A DNA stretch of 64,000 bases from Zoogloeaceae bacterium. Lineage in GTDB: Bacteria; Pseudomonadota; Gammaproteobacteria; Burkholderiales; Rhodocyclaceae. The DNA lies in contig JACKLZ010000002.1 of assembly GCA_024235675.1 (NCBI GenBank), positions 804,001 to 868,000 on the forward strand, written 5' to 3'. Under the pieces are notes generated by a model that saw nothing but the letters and a program-made list of their open reading frames with translations, ran no database searches and was not told the DNA's origin. Position 1 is the stretch's first letter; each line of letters opens with the position of its first letter. Positions 55,005-64,000 of the stretch are shown in pieces. The translations under genes and the position numbers were made by a program.

Positions 55005-56552
55005 TCAATGCGGCTGCGGCGCGCAGTCGATCATGAGCGCCGACATGTCATCGTGGGCCGATGCGCCGGCCAGGTGGTCGGCCAGCGCGATGCGCAGTTC
55101 ATCGATGCGCATGTTGCTGGCGTGAGACATCAACACCTTCTCCAGACGCAAAAGCCCAAAGCCCTCGGCCTTGTCGTTGGTGGCCTCGATCACGCCATCG
55201 GAATACATCACCAGCTGATCGCCCGGCTCCGTCCGCAAATGCGCGACGTCACAGCCTTCCGTGCCCGTTTCAACCACGCCGAGCGGCAAGTGCCTGGACG
55301 CAAAACGCTCGCGCACTCGCCCGTCGGCACCGACCAGCACCATTTCGGGAACGCCGCCCACCCAGACCTCGACATCGTCACCCTGACGGTTCAGACAGGC
55401 CAGCGCGCCCCCCACGAAGCGTCCGATCGGCAAGGAGCGGTGCAAGACCGCATTCAGTTCGCCCACCAGTTGTGCCAGTGGTACGTCTCGCGCAACCAGG
55501 GCATAGAACACCGGCAATACGGGCTGGACGCTGATGGCCGCCGACAGGCCATGCCCGGTCGCATCCGCCAGCATGGCGTAGAGCCTGCCGCCCGGCGAGC
55601 TGGCGGCCACCACGAGATCGCCCGAAAACCGGCGTGCCGGCATCACCGTGAAATGTACCCGCGCATCTCGCAGCCCGGCGGAGTCGACCTGGCTGGCCAT
55701 GATCTGGCGGGCCAGTTCCTGCTCGCGTTGCTGCTCGTCGTGATAGCGCTGGAGGCGTGCGGCGTTTTCGGCCAGGGCGGCATGCTGGATGAGGCGCTCG
55801 CTGATATCACGCATCACGCCGATATACAGGCGGTGGTCGTCAATGTGCAGCTCGGTCACCCCGACCTCAAGCGGGAACACCTCGCCATCGGCCCGTTCGC
55901 CTTCAAGTTCGCGGACGGTGCCAATCATGCCCGCCGTCCCCCCGGCCAGGTAGTTCGCCAACGGCTGGTCGCTGTGCCGGCCATCGGGCGGCGCGGCGAG
56001 CACGCTGACACTCTTGCCGGCCAGCGCATCATCCTCGTAGCCGAACATCTTGCACGCAGCCGGGTTGGCCGACTGGATCACACCGGTCTCATCAATAGTG
56101 ATGATGCCGTCAATGACGGCATTCGAGATGGCGTGCATCCGGTCGAGCAATTCGCGCTGCCGACGCTCCATCTCGAGCAGTCGCTGGATGGTGCGCATCT
56201 TGGCCGCAAATACGGCAAAAGAGACAGGCTTGACCAGATAGTCGTCAGCACCGGCATCCAGCCCTGCGACAATATCGGCATCGGTGTTGAGCGCCGACAT
56301 GATGACGATGGGCGTCCAGATCGCGCCCTGCCGCTCGCGCACCAGGCGGGTGGCCTCGAAGCCATCCATGCGCGGCATCATCAGGTCCATCAGGATCATG
56401 TCCGGCCGTCGCTGCTCAAAGCGTTCCAGCGCTTCGACGCCGTCAACAGCAAACACGGCCTCATGCCCCAGCTTGGCAAGAAAGGCCGCCATCAGGTTAC
56501 GGTTTGCGGAGGTATCGTCCACCACAAGAACGGTCAGCGCTGCACTCGACAT
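55005..56552 (-). CDS. Response regulator with PAS and SpoIIE-type PP2C phosphatase
   Basis: The 515-residue protein has a receiver domain at residues 5-125 (LVVDDTSANRNLM, phospho-acceptor in MILMDLMMPRMDG, Lys in VKPVS), a PAS domain at about 145-260 (AVIDGIITIDETGVIQSANPAACKMFGYE) and a coiled coil. A PPM/SpoIIE phosphatase domain covers about 310-515 (RRFSGDLVVAASSPGGRLYAMLADATGHGLSAAI, then GDQLVMYSDGVIEATN). Such RsbU/HsbR-like proteins dephosphorylate a STAS anti-sigma antagonist. The ATG at 56552 places the receiver at the N-terminus. Confidence 0.92.
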   Translation of the reverse strand: MSSAALTVLVVDDTSANRNLMAAFLAKLGHEAVFAVDGVEALERFEQRRPDMILMDLMMPRMDGFEATRLVRERQGAIWTPIVIMSALNTDADIVAGLDAGADDYLVKPVSFAVFAAKMRTIQRLLEMERRQRELLDRMHAISNAVIDGIITIDETGVIQSANPAACKMFGYEDDALAGKSVSVLAAPPDGRHSDQPLANYLAGGTAGMIGTVRELEGERADGEVFPLEVGVTELHIDDHRLYIGVMRDISERLIQHAALAENAARLQRYHDEQQREQELARQIMASQVDSAGLRDARVHFTVMPARRFSGDLVVAASSPGGRLYAMLADATGHGLSAAISVQPVLPVFYALVARDVPLAQLVGELNAVLHRSLPIGRFVGGALACLNRQGDDVEVWVGGVPEMVLVGADGRVRERFASRHLPLGVVETGTEGCDVAHLRTEPGDQLVMYSDGVIEATNDKAEGFGLLRLEKVLMSHASNMRIDELRIALADHLAGASAHDDMSALMIDCAPQPH

Positions 56553-56703
56553 CGTATCGCTCGTTATTCTGCCGACGCGCACCACGCCACGGAATCGACC
56601 TCCGTAGCGGCGTGACCGGCTATGTCTTTGTACCTAGTGTGCCCGAATTCTGTGTCGAACAAGACCACAAATGCCACATTGAGGGGGCGATACATCGTCC
56701 ACG

Positions 56704-57603
56704 TTAATGCCGTCGCTTGCGCACGGTTGCCCGAACGCAGTTCCCGTTGCCGAGATATTCCAGATCGTCGAACGCCAACTGACGGGCCAGCGCGATACCA
56801 CGACCGTTGGGCGCAAAGGCGCGCTCCGGCGCCAATTCGAGAAAATCCTGCCAGACAAAACCGCCGCCTTCGTCTGCGATCGAAAACACCCAGGCCTGCG
56901 GATCGGAAGCCACTGTAAGCCGGACGTATTTGCGCTGGTTATCGGGCAAAGCCAGCCGGCGCTGCACTTCCGCCTCCCACTGACCGGCCTCGCGCAGACG
57001 GGATTTTTCTTCGAAGCAGATGTCGAGATTGCCGTGCTCGACGCCATTGACCAGCAACTCGGACAAGCCCAGCACGACCACATCCGGCTCATCGCAAATC
57101 GAGGCGGCGAGTGCGGCCAGGCCGTGGGCCTCTTCCATGGTGCGAAACGCGAAGACGCCGTGCTGCAGCATTTGCAGTGCATGACGCTGCGCGGCCAGCC
57201 GTTCGGCCAGGGCGCGGCGTTGATGCAAGTCGTCGAGCGCCGCGCGCACGATGCTCTGCAGGCTTTCCGGCTCGAAGGGCTTGGTGAGGTAGTAGTAGGC
57301 CCCCGCGGCCAGCCCTTCGCGCACCTGCTCGGGGCTGGCCGCGGCGGTCTGCATGATCACCGGAATGTCGGCCAGGCGCCGGTCGGCCTGGATCCAGCGC
57401 AGCAGCTCCAACCCGTCGATGCCCGGCATCATGCGGTCGAGCACCACCAGGTCAAACTGCGAATCGCCGCGACGCAGATACGTCCAGGCCTCCTCACCGC
57501 TCTCGGCCATCTGCAACAAATAGCCGGCACCCTCGAGATATTCGCTGATGATGTCCAGGTTGAACGGCTCATCGTCAACAACAAGAATACGGATTTGACT
57601 CAT
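56704..57603 (-). CDS. Response regulator with RsbW-like HATPase domain
   Basis: The 299-residue protein has a receiver domain at residues 4-125 (LVVDDEPFNL, phospho-acceptor in LVVLDRMMPGIDG, TKPFE) and a C-terminal GHKL ATPase at about 150-299: LSELLVNGVEHGN as N-box, ADEGGGF, and GRGIALARQLAFDDL. No HisKA domain is present, as in anti-sigma kinases RsbW/SpoIIAB. It may therefore be a phosphorylation-controlled anti-sigma factor or STAS kinase. ATGA overlap with the kinase gene upstream. Confidence 0.9.
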   Translation of the reverse strand: MSQIRILVVDDEPFNLDIISEYLEGAGYLLQMAESGEEAWTYLRRGDSQFDLVVLDRMMPGIDGLELLRWIQADRRLADIPVIMQTAAASPEQVREGLAAGAYYYLTKPFEPESLQSIVRAALDDLHQRRALAERLAAQRHALQMLQHGVFAFRTMEEAHGLAALAASICDEPDVVVLGLSELLVNGVEHGNLDICFEEKSRLREAGQWEAEVQRRLALPDNQRKYVRLTVASDPQAWVFSIADEGGGFVWQDFLELAPERAFAPNGRGIALARQLAFDDLEYLGNGNCVRATVRKRRH

Positions 57604-60600
57604 GACTCCAGGTGCTCCTTCGCCAAGTTTCCATCGACCGGCGAAAACGCCGGCAGAACGATCTCAAAGCATGCCCCCCCGCTTGCGATGTTTCGGGCAT
57701 GAATCTGGCCGCCGTGGGCGATCAGGATTTCACGGCAGATTGCCAAGCCCAGACCGGTCCCCCCGGCACCGGTTCGCGTGGCACTACTTTGCACGAATTT
57801 ATCGAACACGGCTTCAAGCTCCGTCTCGGGTATGCCGCCCCCTTGATCGATCACGCGCAGCGCCACGGCGTCTCGACCCCCATTGTCGTCGGCGCGCCGG
57901 CCACTGGGTAAGCTGTCCACGCTCATCTCCACGAAAATCTGCCCACCCGAGGGCGAGAACTTGATGGCGTTGGATAACAGGTTGCGCACCACCTGACCGA
58001 TGCGCAGCGCATCGCCGGCGACCGCGGGCACATCCGCGGCCATTTCGGTCGACAAGCCTATGCCACGGGCCACACGCAGCCCTTCAACTTCATCGAGCGC
58101 CTCGGCAACCACCGTGCTGAGTACCAAGGGCTGAATGTCGAGCACCATACGCCCGGCTTCCAGCTTGGACAGATCGAGCAGGTTGTCCACCAGCCGCAGC
58201 AGGCGATCCCCGCTGCTGCGGATGCGCTGAAAATAGTCTCGCAGTTTTTCCGGTGCTGCACCGAGCGCCTTGTCCTCGCCCAGGCGGGCATAACTCAATA
58301 CCGCATGCATCGGTGAGCGCAGCTCATGCGACATGTTGGCCAGAAAACGCGACTTGGCTTCGTTGGCCCGTTCAGCGGCCTCCTTCGCATCGATCAGGCT
58401 GGCGGTCTTTTCCGTCACCAGCTCGGCCAGGTGGTCACGGTGCTCGCGCAAGGCCTCGCGCGCTTTCTTCTCGTTCGAAATATCAACGCCGACGCCAATA
58501 AAGCCCACGACCTGGCCCTGCTCATCAACCCGCGGCTCGCCCTTGGCCATCAGCCACGCATACGTCCCGCCTTCCCGGCGCACCCGGAACTCCAGTTGAT
58601 ACGCCTGTCCGGTCCGCCGCGCTTCCCGACCAACCTCTTTCACCGCGGCCAGATCGTCGGGATGAACGAAACGCAGCCAGTCCACGCCCAGGGTCTCCAG
58701 CGACGCCATGCCCGTCAGCGTCAGCCAGGCACGATTGGCGTAGGTAATGTTCAGTTGGACATCAGCCAGCCAGATCACCACCGGTGCGGCATCGGCCAAT
58801 AGTCGGAAGCGCGCTTCGCTCTCGCGCAAGGCGCGCTCCCGTGCTTTCAACTCCGAGACGTTGCGCAACACCACCAGCAATCCACCCGTACCCACCGGCG
58901 CCACCCGGGCTTCGTAGTCCTGCATGTTTCCGTTGCCATCCGGCGCACGGTATTCCACACACTGCAACTGGCCGCTGAACTGGGCCCGTCGCAGCGTGGG
59001 CACCACTTGCATAAAGCGCTTCTGAGAAATGATTTCGTCCAGCGGACGGCCGACGGCGGTATCCATATCCACAATCAAACGCACATCGTCGCGCGTGCGC
59101 ACCGCGACCAGGCGCAGATTGGCGTCAAACTGGATCAACATGTCGGGCATGGCTGCGATGATCGACGCATTGGTGGCATGCGCCGCCGCCAACGCAAGCT
59201 CGGCGGCCTTGCGCTCGGAGATGTCTTCCACCACGGTCCAGATCGCCGTGCCGCCTTCGGCATCACGCATCACCGCGCCACTGAGCAGCACGGGCACTTC
59301 CGTGCCGTCGGGGCGGACAAAGGCGCGCTCATACGGCGTCACCACACCCTGATGCAGCGCATCAAGCGTCTTCTCGCGATCCAGCGCATGCAGGCGCTGC
59401 GGGGTCAGCGCGGCATACCGCATCCCCGGCAAGGCATCCGCCTCAACGCCAACCATCTGCGCAAACGCCTCGTTGACCCGCACGATGCTGCCATCAACCC
59501 GGATCATCGCCATGCCGAGCGGCGAGTTGCGGAACAACGCGTCGAGCTCGGCCAGGGAGGACTTGAGCGCCCGCTCCGTCCGGCGCAAAGTGCTCACATC
59601 GGTGATGGTCACCAAAACCACCGGCTCGCCCTCAAGCCCGGCCACGCCGACCTTGCTGATGATCGCGTCGTGCTCGTTGCCGTTGTCCTGCATCAGATGA
59701 AACTCCTGGGTGCTGACCACGCCAGAGAGCGACCGCTCATCTTCCGCCAGGTGCTTGGCCGACTGCCCCGGCAAGACATCTTCGGTACGCAAACCCACGA
59801 TGCGCTCGGCATCGCGCCCAAGAAACACGCCGGCGGCCTGGTTGGCAAGCACATAGCGATGATCGACCGATTTCACCAGCACCGGGTGCGGGAGGAAGTC
59901 GAGCAACCGCGCGTAGAATTCGCGCGCCCGCTCCAGCGCCAGCTCCCGCTCATGCAGAAGGGACACATCCGAAATCGCCCCGGCCACCCGGGTTGGCCGG
60001 CCCACCGCATCCCACTCGGCCCGCCCGCGAATCAGAAGCCGGCGGTGTTCGCCATCGGCGCTCGAAACGCAAATCGCCACCTCCAGCGGCTGCCGATGGC
60101 GCAAATGCCCGCGCAAGGCGAGCAGCAACACCCGTCGCTCGTCGGCGGGCAAACATTGCAACATGTTGCGCCAGCCGATCGGCCCCGGTTTTGGGCCACC
60201 AAACAGCATGGCCTGCGCCCGAGCCGACAGATACATCTCGGACCGGTCCGACGCCCACTCCCAGATCCCGTCGCTGGTTGCCGTCGCCGCCAAGGCAAAG
60301 CGTCGCTCGGACGCTTCCAGTGCGCCACCGATGCGCTCTGCCGATGCCAGAGCGCGTTGTCGCCCAGAGGCCAGGTAGAAGGTGAGCAAGGCAAACGCCA
60401 GCGTCATCAGCGCACCCGCCGCACGAACCGTCAGCCCGGCAACGCTGTCGCCGAGCTGCGCAACCGGGTAAAACACAAGACGCAGCTGACGCCCGCCGAC
60501 AACCATGCGTCGCGAAACGCTGGCGCCGGAAGAGGCCTCTTCGAGCGCGACAAGGCGCACGGGGATGTCGCCACTTTCATCAAACAATTCCAGCCGGACT

Positions 60601-61397
60601 TTATCGGTCCAGTCCTTCGAGACCGAGGCGATCCAGTCGCCATAGCGTATGCCGAGCACAACCACGCCACGCACCAGATCTCTGTCGGGGACGTCACGCA
60701 TCAAGTCTTTGGCTGGATCAAACACCGGCAGCGCAAGGATGCCCGCAGGCGACGCATCCCCGGCGTCCTGAAGCGTAACCGGCCCGCTCAGCACCACATC
60801 GCCTCGGGAGATCGCCGCCTCAATCGCTGCGCGACGGGTCGGGCTGGAGGCCAGATCGAAGCCCAGAACCACTTCCAGCGTGCTGACCCGTGGCGCCGCA
60901 AACTGGATCGGAAACGCCGCGCCCTCGGTCGAACCCCGAATCGTAATGACCCGGTCGTAGGCGTAGAACATGAAGTCTTCCCAATCGGCCCGCCGATCGG
61001 CTGCAACGCGCGGGGCGTACACCAGGCCCGCAGCACCCATCTCGTTGAGCGGGCGCAACTCGGTGGTGGCGATGTAGCGCTCCCACTCAAACAGGCTCAC
61101 CCGGTTCGAGGCGACAAACAGACCGGCCGCAGCACGCATGTGGGCGGTGTAGTAGTTCAGCCGCTCCAGCAGGGACGAGGTCACGCGATTGACGGCGTGA
61201 TCGGCCTCCTGTGTCGCGCGCGCAGACTCCAGTCGATCAACATAGTGCGCGCCGACCCAGGTCAACACCACGCCCAGCAGCAAAACCACCAATGCGAGCG
61301 GGAGCGCCCGCCGCAAGGACGCAACGCGTACCGCTTGCGTGTCAGCGGTCAGGCGCTTATCGGGCTGTGTCAGCGATGCGGAGCCGGGGGACGACAT
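57600..61397 (-). CDS. CHASE-domain sensor histidine kinase with five PAS domains
   Basis: The 1265-residue membrane kinase has TM1 at about residues 32-50, a periplasmic CHASE domain at about 80-310 (GLVYAPRV, FPIQFAAP) and TM2 at about 325-345. Five PAS repeats cover about 365-990 (examples TATSDGIWEW, FLPHPVLVKSVD, NSPLGMAMIRVDG, AMPDMLIQFDANL, DAAPVVIWLADVQ). The HisKA H-box is FLANMSHELRSPMHAVLSY near 1050 and the HATPase has NLLSNAIKFSP and GTGLGLAICREI. There is no receiver on the same chain; the two coupled downstream response regulators are the likely partners. Confidence 0.94.
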   Translation of the reverse strand: MSSPGSASLTQPDKRLTADTQAVRVASLRRALPLALVVLLLGVVLTWVGAHYVDRLESARATQEADHAVNRVTSSLLERLNYYTAHMRAAAGLFVASNRVSLFEWERYIATTELRPLNEMGAAGLVYAPRVAADRRADWEDFMFYAYDRVITIRGSTEGAAFPIQFAAPRVSTLEVVLGFDLASSPTRRAAIEAAISRGDVVLSGPVTLQDAGDASPAGILALPVFDPAKDLMRDVPDRDLVRGVVVLGIRYGDWIASVSKDWTDKVRLELFDESGDIPVRLVALEEASSGASVSRRMVVGGRQLRLVFYPVAQLGDSVAGLTVRAAGALMTLAFALLTFYLASGRQRALASAERIGGALEASERRFALAATATSDGIWEWASDRSEMYLSARAQAMLFGGPKPGPIGWRNMLQCLPADERRVLLLALRGHLRHRQPLEVAICVSSADGEHRRLLIRGRAEWDAVGRPTRVAGAISDVSLLHERELALERAREFYARLLDFLPHPVLVKSVDHRYVLANQAAGVFLGRDAERIVGLRTEDVLPGQSAKHLAEDERSLSGVVSTQEFHLMQDNGNEHDAIISKVGVAGLEGEPVVLVTITDVSTLRRTERALKSSLAELDALFRNSPLGMAMIRVDGSIVRVNEAFAQMVGVEADALPGMRYAALTPQRLHALDREKTLDALHQGVVTPYERAFVRPDGTEVPVLLSGAVMRDAEGGTAIWTVVEDISERKAAELALAAAHATNASIIAAMPDMLIQFDANLRLVAVRTRDDVRLIVDMDTAVGRPLDEIISQKRFMQVVPTLRRAQFSGQLQCVEYRAPDGNGNMQDYEARVAPVGTGGLLVVLRNVSELKARERALRESEARFRLLADAAPVVIWLADVQLNITYANRAWLTLTGMASLETLGVDWLRFVHPDDLAAVKEVGREARRTGQAYQLEFRVRREGGTYAWLMAKGEPRVDEQGQVVGFIGVGVDISNEKKAREALREHRDHLAELVTEKTASLIDAKEAAERANEAKSRFLANMSHELRSPMHAVLSYARLGEDKALGAAPEKLRDYFQRIRSSGDRLLRLVDNLLDLSKLEAGRMVLDIQPLVLSTVVAEALDEVEGLRVARGIGLSTEMAADVPAVAGDALRIGQVVRNLLSNAIKFSPSGGQIFVEMSVDSLPSGRRADDNGGRDAVALRVIDQGGGIPETELEAVFDKFVQSSATRTGAGGTGLGLAICREILIAHGGQIHARNIASGGACFEIVLPAFSPVDGNLAKEHLES

Positions 61398-61457
61398 ACC
61401 TGCTTATCGGCCCCGACCGGAGCCGACTTGAGGACAAAACGCCCCCCGGCGCCGAAC

Positions 61458-61682
61458 TCAACCGCAGCCGACGCTGTCCTTGACGCCAAACTTGCGCAAA
61501 ATGGTCTCCAGCGGGCAGAGCCTGGTGAAGCCGCTCTGGAACAGATTGGCCCCGACAAAGGCGGTGAACCACAGGAAATTGGCGTTCACAAACAGGGGCG
61601 ATGCTTCGACGCCAAGCGCGAGCGAAATCAAGACAAAGGCGCCGGCAAAGATACGGACGAACTGATTGACGGTGAGATTCAT
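61458..61682 (-). CDS. DUF2892 (YgaP-type transmembrane domain) protein
   Basis: The 74-residue protein has two hydrophobic segments (FVRIFAGAFVLISLALGV and FLWFTAFVGANLFQSGFT) and the family ending TRLCPLETILRKFGVKDSVGCG. It is the membrane part of YgaP without the rhodanese domain. The start overlaps the RND permease stop as ATGA, so it is translated with the pump and may bind near it; similar proteins accompany sulfur- or metal-related RND systems. Confidence 0.9.
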   Translation of the reverse strand: MNLTVNQFVRIFAGAFVLISLALGVEASPLFVNANFLWFTAFVGANLFQSGFTRLCPLETILRKFGVKDSVGCG

Positions 61683-64000
61683 GAGGCGAGTCCTTCCGAT
61701 TGGAGTTCAGCGACCTTGTTGCGCATGGCCGCGAAGTAAAGCACCGGGATGACCACCAGCGTCAACACGGTGGACACCAGGATGCCGAAAATGAGGCTGA
61801 TCGCCAGACCATTGAAAATGGGGTCGTCGAGAATGAAGGCCGCGCCGATCATGGCTGCCAACGCGGTCAGGCCGATCGGCTTGGCACGCACCGCGGCCGA
61901 GGTGATCACCGCCTCGGCAAAGGGCACGCCTGCGCGCACCTGGTGGTTGATGAAATCCACCAGCAGAATCGAGTTGCGCACGATGATGCCGGCCAGCGCG
62001 ATCATGCCGATCATTGAGGTGGCGGTGAATTGCGCGCCGAGCAGCGCGTGGCCGGGCATCACGCCGATGATAGTGAGCGGGATCGGCGCCATGATGATCA
62101 GCGGCACCAGATAACGCCGGAACTGCGCCACCACCAGCAGATAGATCAGGATCAGGCCGACCGCGTAGGCCGCGCCCATGTCACGGAAGGTTTCATACGT
62201 CACCTGCCATTCGCCGTCCCACTTCACGCTGTAGCCGGCGTAGGCATCGTGCGGCTGGCGGATGAACCACTCATCCAGCACCCCGGCCAGGCGCTCGCCG
62301 ACCAGCGGCATGTCCTTGATCTGGCTGCGGATGTCGAACATGCCGTAAAGCGGCGAATCCAGCGCGCCGGCCATGTCGGCGGTCACGTAAACCACCGGCA
62401 GCAAATCCTTGTGGTAGATCACCTGATCACGCTCGGTGGGGTGCACGCTGACCAGTTCGGACACCGGCACCAGCGTGCCATCCTGCGCGCGCAGCTTGAG
62501 TTGCAGCAGATGCGCCACGGTCGACTGCTGCGAGGGCGGCAGCTGGATACGCACCGGGATCTCGTATTTGTTGTCGCCGCCATGCAGCGGGGTCACGCTC
62601 TCGCCCGCCAGGCCGAGGCGCATCACCTCGACAATCTGCGCCTGCGCCACGCCCATCAGCGCCGCCTTGGCCTGATTGACCCGCAGCACCAGCTTGGGCG
62701 CGGTCTCGTCGATGGTGTCATCGGCGCCGACGATATCGGCCGTGGTGTCGAAGACCTCGCGCACCTGCTGCGCCACCGCCAGCTGACCGGTGTAGTCCGG
62801 GCCGTACACTTCAGCCACGATCGGCGACAGCACCGGCGGGCCGGGCGGCACTTCGACCACCTTGGCATTGCCGCCGTGCGCTCGCGCAATGGCGGTCACC
62901 GTCTCGCGTACCGCGCCGGCCACCTCGTGACTGCTGCGATCGCGCTTGTGCTTATCGACCAGATTGATCTGCAGATCGCCCTGCTCCGGCGCGCTGCGCA
63001 GGTAGTACTGACGCACCAGACCATTGAAGTTGATCGGGCTGGCGGTGCCGGCATAGGCCTGCCAGTCGGTCACTTCGGCCGTCTTGCCCACCGCCTCGCC
63101 GATCTCGAGCAGCACCTGTGCGGTGGTCTCCAGCGGCGTGCCGACCGGCATGTCGAGCACCACCTGGAATTCGGATTTATTGTCCAGCGGCAGCATCTTG
63201 AGTACCACCAGCTTGACCCCCGCCAGCGCCACCGAACCGGCGATCAGGGCCATCACCAGCAACCACAGCAGGCTGCGGTTGCGCCGGCCACGCCGGGCGT
63301 CGATCAGCGGGCCGATCACGGCGCGGAAGAAGGCCGTCAGCCGGCGCGTCATGCGGTCTTCTCCGGCGTGTACGTGCCCGTCGGTTGATTTGAGCAGCTT
63401 CTGCGCCAGCCACGGGGTGACCACGAAGGCGACCAGCAGCGAGATGAACATGCCCATCGACGCGTTGATCGGGATCGGGCTCATGTAGGGGCCCATCAGG
63501 CCCGTCACGAACGCCATCGGCAGCAGCGCCGCGATCACGGTGAAGGTGGCCAGAATGGTCGGCCCGCCAACCTCGTCCACCGCCTTGGGGATCAACTGCC
63601 ACAGGGGTTTGTCGGGTTCGAGCAGATGCCAGCGGTGGATGTTTTCGACCACCACGATGGCGTCGTCCACCAGGATGCCGATCGAGAAAATGAGCGCGAA
63701 CAGGCTGACCCGATTGAGCGTGAAGCCCCAGGCCCAGGACGCGAACAGCGTCGCGGCCAGCGTCAGCGTCACCGCCAGACCGACGATGATCGCCTCGCGC
63801 CAGCCCAGCGTAAACAGCACCAGCAGCACCACCGCGCTGGTGGCGAACACTAGCTTGCCGATCAGCTTGTTGGCCTTGTCGTTGGCCGTCTCGCCGTAGT
63901 TGCGGGTGACGGTAACGTTGACGCCATCGGGGATCACCGTGCCCTTCAGCGTCTCGACGCGGGCCAGCAACTGGTTGGCCACGTCCGAGGCGTTGGCGCC
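61679..64000 (-). CDS. RND efflux permease, partial (N-terminus beyond the right edge)
   Basis: The frame is open to the window end, giving 773 codons of the C-terminal three quarters of an RND pump. Visible are TM2-TM4 with the proton-relay pair in LIFSIGILVDDAIVVVENI, the second periplasmic loop, and the last helices ending LTLVVIPVLYFAAM. It resembles the AcrB/AcrD/AcrF group in general; the substrate is unknown. A GTG at 63982 is internal and not the true start. Confidence 0.92.
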   Translation of the reverse strand, partial: GANASDVANQLLARVETLKGTVIPDGVNVTVTRNYGETANDKANKLIGKLVFATSAVVLLVLFTLGWREAIIVGLAVTLTLAATLFASWAWGFTLNRVSLFALIFSIGILVDDAIVVVENIHRWHLLEPDKPLWQLIPKAVDEVGGPTILATFTVIAALLPMAFVTGLMGPYMSPIPINASMGMFISLLVAFVVTPWLAQKLLKSTDGHVHAGEDRMTRRLTAFFRAVIGPLIDARRGRRNRSLLWLLVMALIAGSVALAGVKLVVLKMLPLDNKSEFQVVLDMPVGTPLETTAQVLLEIGEAVGKTAEVTDWQAYAGTASPINFNGLVRQYYLRSAPEQGDLQINLVDKHKRDRSSHEVAGAVRETVTAIARAHGGNAKVVEVPPGPPVLSPIVAEVYGPDYTGQLAVAQQVREVFDTTADIVGADDTIDETAPKLVLRVNQAKAALMGVAQAQIVEVMRLGLAGESVTPLHGGDNKYEIPVRIQLPPSQQSTVAHLLQLKLRAQDGTLVPVSELVSVHPTERDQVIYHKDLLPVVYVTADMAGALDSPLYGMFDIRSQIKDMPLVGERLAGVLDEWFIRQPHDAYAGYSVKWDGEWQVTYETFRDMGAAYAVGLILIYLLVVAQFRRYLVPLIIMAPIPLTIIGVMPGHALLGAQFTATSMIGMIALAGIIVRNSILLVDFINHQVRAGVPFAEAVITSAAVRAKPIGLTALAAMIGAAFILDDPIFNGLAISLIFGILVSTVLTLVVIPVLYFAAMRNKVAELQSEGLAS

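Overview
The window looks like chromosomal DNA of a high-GC betaproteobacterium. Gene content (assimilatory nitrate/nitrite reduction under sigma-54, many PAS/HD-GYP/HDOD regulators, AzlCD, DsbB, RND pumps, a VgrG island) fits the Rhodocyclales/Zoogloeaceae (Azoarcus-Thauera-Denitromonas-like) best. That placement is an inference from gene content, not from a marker gene. No rRNA, tRNA, CRISPR array, transposase, integrase or phage gene was recognised.

Layout. 0-3 kb: two tandem beta-hydroxyacid dehydrogenases coupled to a lipoprotein cut by the window edge, then a CobW-type GTPase. 3-9 kb: ybiB, an assimilatory nitrate reductase (nasA) behind a sigma-54-type promoter, and a CPA2 K+/H+ antiporter. 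9-13.8 kb: a tightly coupled signalling operon (REC-HD-GYP, REC-PAS, HDOD, PAS histidine kinase). 13.8-17.1 kb: azlCD with an unknown partner gene, and a Ca2+/H+ antiporter. 17.1-17.5 kb: a gene-free stretch full of small repeats. 17.5-23.3 kb: a minus-strand RND efflux operon with a cytochrome c lipoprotein and a DUF411 protein, probably for metal (copper?) stress. 23.3-26 kb: hyi, an NhaR-type regulator and a Bax-inhibitor-1 protein.

26-40 kb is the accessory heart of the window: a minus-strand type VI secretion VgrG island. It reads vgrG, a Tle4-like lipase, a Tli4 lipoprotein, a small membrane protein, a startless C-terminal vgrG copy, a DUF4123 adaptor, and then three DUF3304 lipoprotein genes alternating with one intact and two progressively deleted copies of a DUF2235 (Tle1-like) phospholipase. 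No T6SS core (tss) genes are present, so the island depends on a secretion apparatus encoded elsewhere. The 977-bp vgrG duplication and the decaying effector copies record cassette turnover by homologous recombination.

40-47.6 kb: a TonB receptor / BNR-repeat protein / TlpA-like thioredoxin operon, an AraC regulator, an EamA transporter, an orphan exported protein and dsbB. 47.6-54.2 kb: the nitrite assimilation operon nirB, a 19-codon ORF, nirD and a NarK-type transporter, followed by a fused PP2C phosphatase/Ser-Thr kinase. It is preceded by an NtrC-like site and a near-perfect sigma-54 promoter. Together with nasA 43 kb away this gives nitrate import, nitrate to nitrite, and nitrite to ammonium. 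54.2-61.4 kb: a small exported Cys-rich protein, a PilZ protein, and a three-gene signalling set (CHASE/PAS kinase, REC-HATPase, REC-PAS-PP2C) resembling a partner-switching pathway without its STAS protein. 61.5-64 kb: a DUF2892 membrane protein and an RND permease running off the right edge.
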